DNA from: Clostridium sp. UBA2485
Lineage (GTDB): Bacteria; Bacillota; Clostridia; Clostridiales; Clostridiaceae
Assembly: GCF_002341865.1 (NCBI RefSeq)
Contig: NZ_DDOV01000011.1
Coordinates: 66,971 to 80,143 of the forward strand
Direction: 5' to 3'
DNA length: 13,173 nucleotides
Of this stretch, positions 12,539-13,173 are shown piece by piece (position 1 is the first letter of the stretch; every line of letters starts with the position of its first letter). Made by a program: the position numbers and the translations under genes. The notes under the pieces were generated by a model, which saw only the letters and a list, made by a program, of their open reading frames with translations, ran no database searches and was not told the DNA's origin.

Positions 12539-12967
12539 CTATGAGCTTGCACAGGATTTACATAATCCATAAAATACAGTTCTACGTCCATCAATAGTAA
12601 ATCCATCTGTTGACTTTATACCTTCAAACAATCTCTGAAGTGCAGAATTTTCAAAATGTACAATCTGACCACAAGATTGACACATGAGGTGATAATGTTC
12701 TTGACATATTGTATTTTCACCTATGAATTGATAACAAGCTGGTTGATTTTCTGTAAGCAAATATTTTCTCACTAAACCACTTTCCTCTAATTGTGATAGA
12801 TAACGATATACCGTAGACTTTGCTACTGGAGTTCCATTTGCTTTTAAGATATCAATAATTTCTTCAGCTGTAATATGTTCTCCATTATGATCTTGCATAC
12901 AATCAAGTATTAGTGCTTTTTGCTTAGTATTTCTTGAAATACTAGATTGTTTATTTGTACTTAACAT
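12539..12967 (-). CDS. Fur-family metalloregulator (probably Zur-like)
   Basis: A 142-residue Fur-family repressor. The winged helix is residues 14-75, with the recognition helix at about 48-60 (PVAKSTVYRYLSQLEESGLV). The HYHLMCQSCG segment (91-100) and CKSC (136-139) give the structural zinc site (Cys96, Cys99, Cys136, Cys139). The position at the head of a zinc-type ABC operon suggests Zur rather than Fur or PerR; the sequence alone does not decide. AAGGAGGT (12974-12981) precedes the ATG at 12967 by 7 bases. The TAG at 12539-12541 is part of the ribosome site of the next gene, so the regulator and binding protein are coupled. It likely controls its own operon through sites at 13027-13054. 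Confidence 0.92.
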   Translation of the reverse strand: MLSTNKQSSISRNTKQKALILDCMQDHNGEHITAEEIIDILKANGTPVAKSTVYRYLSQLEESGLVRKYLLTENQPACYQFIGENTICQEHYHLMCQSCGQIVHFENSALQRLFEGIKSTDGFTIDGRRTVFYGLCKSCASS

Positions 12968-13007
12968 AATAATACCTCCTTATCGAAACTCGGAATCAGT
13001 TTTAATA

Positions 13008-13037
13008 AGAATATCACTATTTTAATTTATTTGTCAA
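13008..13037 (-). promoter_or_regulatory. promoter of the metal-uptake operon
   Basis: On the minus strand a perfect TTGACA (13037-13032), an 18-base spacer and TATTCT (13013-13008), about 40 bases before the ATG at 12967. It is the only perfect minus-strand -35 seen in the window. Confidence 0.7.
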
Positions 13038-13054
13038 TATCATTTGATAAATAA
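13027..13054. promoter_or_regulatory. candidate metalloregulator operator
   Basis: An interrupted inverted repeat with 9-base arms and one mismatch (13027-13035 TTATTTGTC, 13046-13054 GATAAATAA) covers the -35. A second overlapping palindrome, TATCA-TT-TGATA (13038-13049), sits just upstream of it. The size and AT-rich palindromic form suit a Fur-family site, but neither matches the Bacillus Zur box in detail. Confidence 0.45.
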
Positions 13055-13113
13055 GCATAATTTTTTTCATATCCTTTTATTTAAAATATTTTAGATTTAA
13101 TTTTAAAATTTTC

Positions 13114-13141
13114 TTGACAATTAGGTTTATGATGTCATAAT
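13114..13141 (+). promoter_or_regulatory. strong promoter with overlapping palindrome reading off the right edge
   Basis: A perfect TTGACA (13114-13119), a 16-base spacer and CATAAT (13136-13141). The perfect palindrome TTATGA-TG-TCATAA (13127-13140) overlaps the -10. AAAAAGGA (about 13154-13161) could be a ribosome site for a gene starting at or just past the window end. Confidence 0.6.
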
Positions 13142-13173
13142 AATCCACATTATAAAAAGGACTATCTCAAAAT

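Noticed and set aside
12529..12606. Longer N-terminus for the metal-binding lipoprotein
   Set aside because: It would lie inside the fur-like gene and put 26 residues before a clear signal peptide; AGGAGG at 12535-12540 supports the start at 12528.
13154..13173. Insertion-sequence end at the right edge
   Set aside because: The resemblance rests on about ten bases and no transposase or second end is in the window; kept only as a remark in the right-edge finding.
1..13173. tRNA, rRNA and CRISPR array
   Set aside because: No cloverleaf with a GTTCRA-type T-arm, no rRNA-like stretch and no regularly spaced repeats of 20-40 bases were seen on either strand.

Overview
The window is very AT-rich and uses strong AGGAGG-type ribosome binding sites, short intergenic gaps and hairpin-plus-T-run terminators. 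Together with the protein families present, this points to a Firmicute of the Clostridium type, but the species cannot be named from the sequence alone. The window reads as ordinary chromosome with one accessory patch.

Layout. At 1-236 is the 3' end of a gene with a YbjN-like C-terminus, followed by a terminator. At 336-1424 (+) is an AI-2E/PerM-family membrane protein. A bidirectional terminator at 1459-1490 separates it from a minus-strand pair: an EamA transporter (3539-2673), then a secreted lipoprotein with a ComEC-like metallo-beta-lactamase domain and a Cys/His C-terminal tail (2645-1509). Next is a minus-strand pair of unknown genes (4287-4102 and 4081-3728).

The accessory patch is 4305-5061. 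It holds a probable intergenic repeat with hairpins and three unusually small minus-strand genes. The first (5012-4878) is a 44-residue peptide with one hydrophobic helix and a Lys-rich tail. It has a near-perfect promoter, a promoter palindrome and a Shine-Dalgarno sequence complementary to almost the whole 16S rRNA 3' end. A convergent plus-strand promoter (extended -10 at 4831-4839) and terminator (4884-4924) flank a predicted RNA of about 75-80 nt that overlaps the 3' end of the peptide gene. This is the architecture of a type I toxin-antitoxin module and is the most interesting item in the window. Two more small genes follow: a 53-residue membrane peptide and a 57-residue phage-type helical protein.

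From 5280 to 9138 there are mostly single-gene units: an orphan membrane protein, a Nudix hydrolase, a GNAT acetyltransferase, a coding remnant, a small membrane protein, a 46-residue basic protein, a CsoR-family repressor with a clear operator plus a DUF3147-like membrane protein, and a DUF1599/Nmad1 protein.

From 12967 down to 9474 is a tightly coupled five-gene minus-strand operon for metal uptake: a Fur-family regulator (probably Zur-like), a ZnuA/AdcA-type metal-binding lipoprotein with a His/Asp-rich loop, an ABC ATPase, an ABC-3 permease, and a final Cys-rich lipoprotein resembling the soluble domain of the TIGR03943/YcgQ family. The regulator probably represses its own operon when metal is sufficient, the lipoprotein-ATPase-permease set imports zinc (or manganese), and the last lipoprotein would act as an accessory outside the cell. 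At the right edge a TTGACA promoter with an overlapping palindrome reads out of the window.
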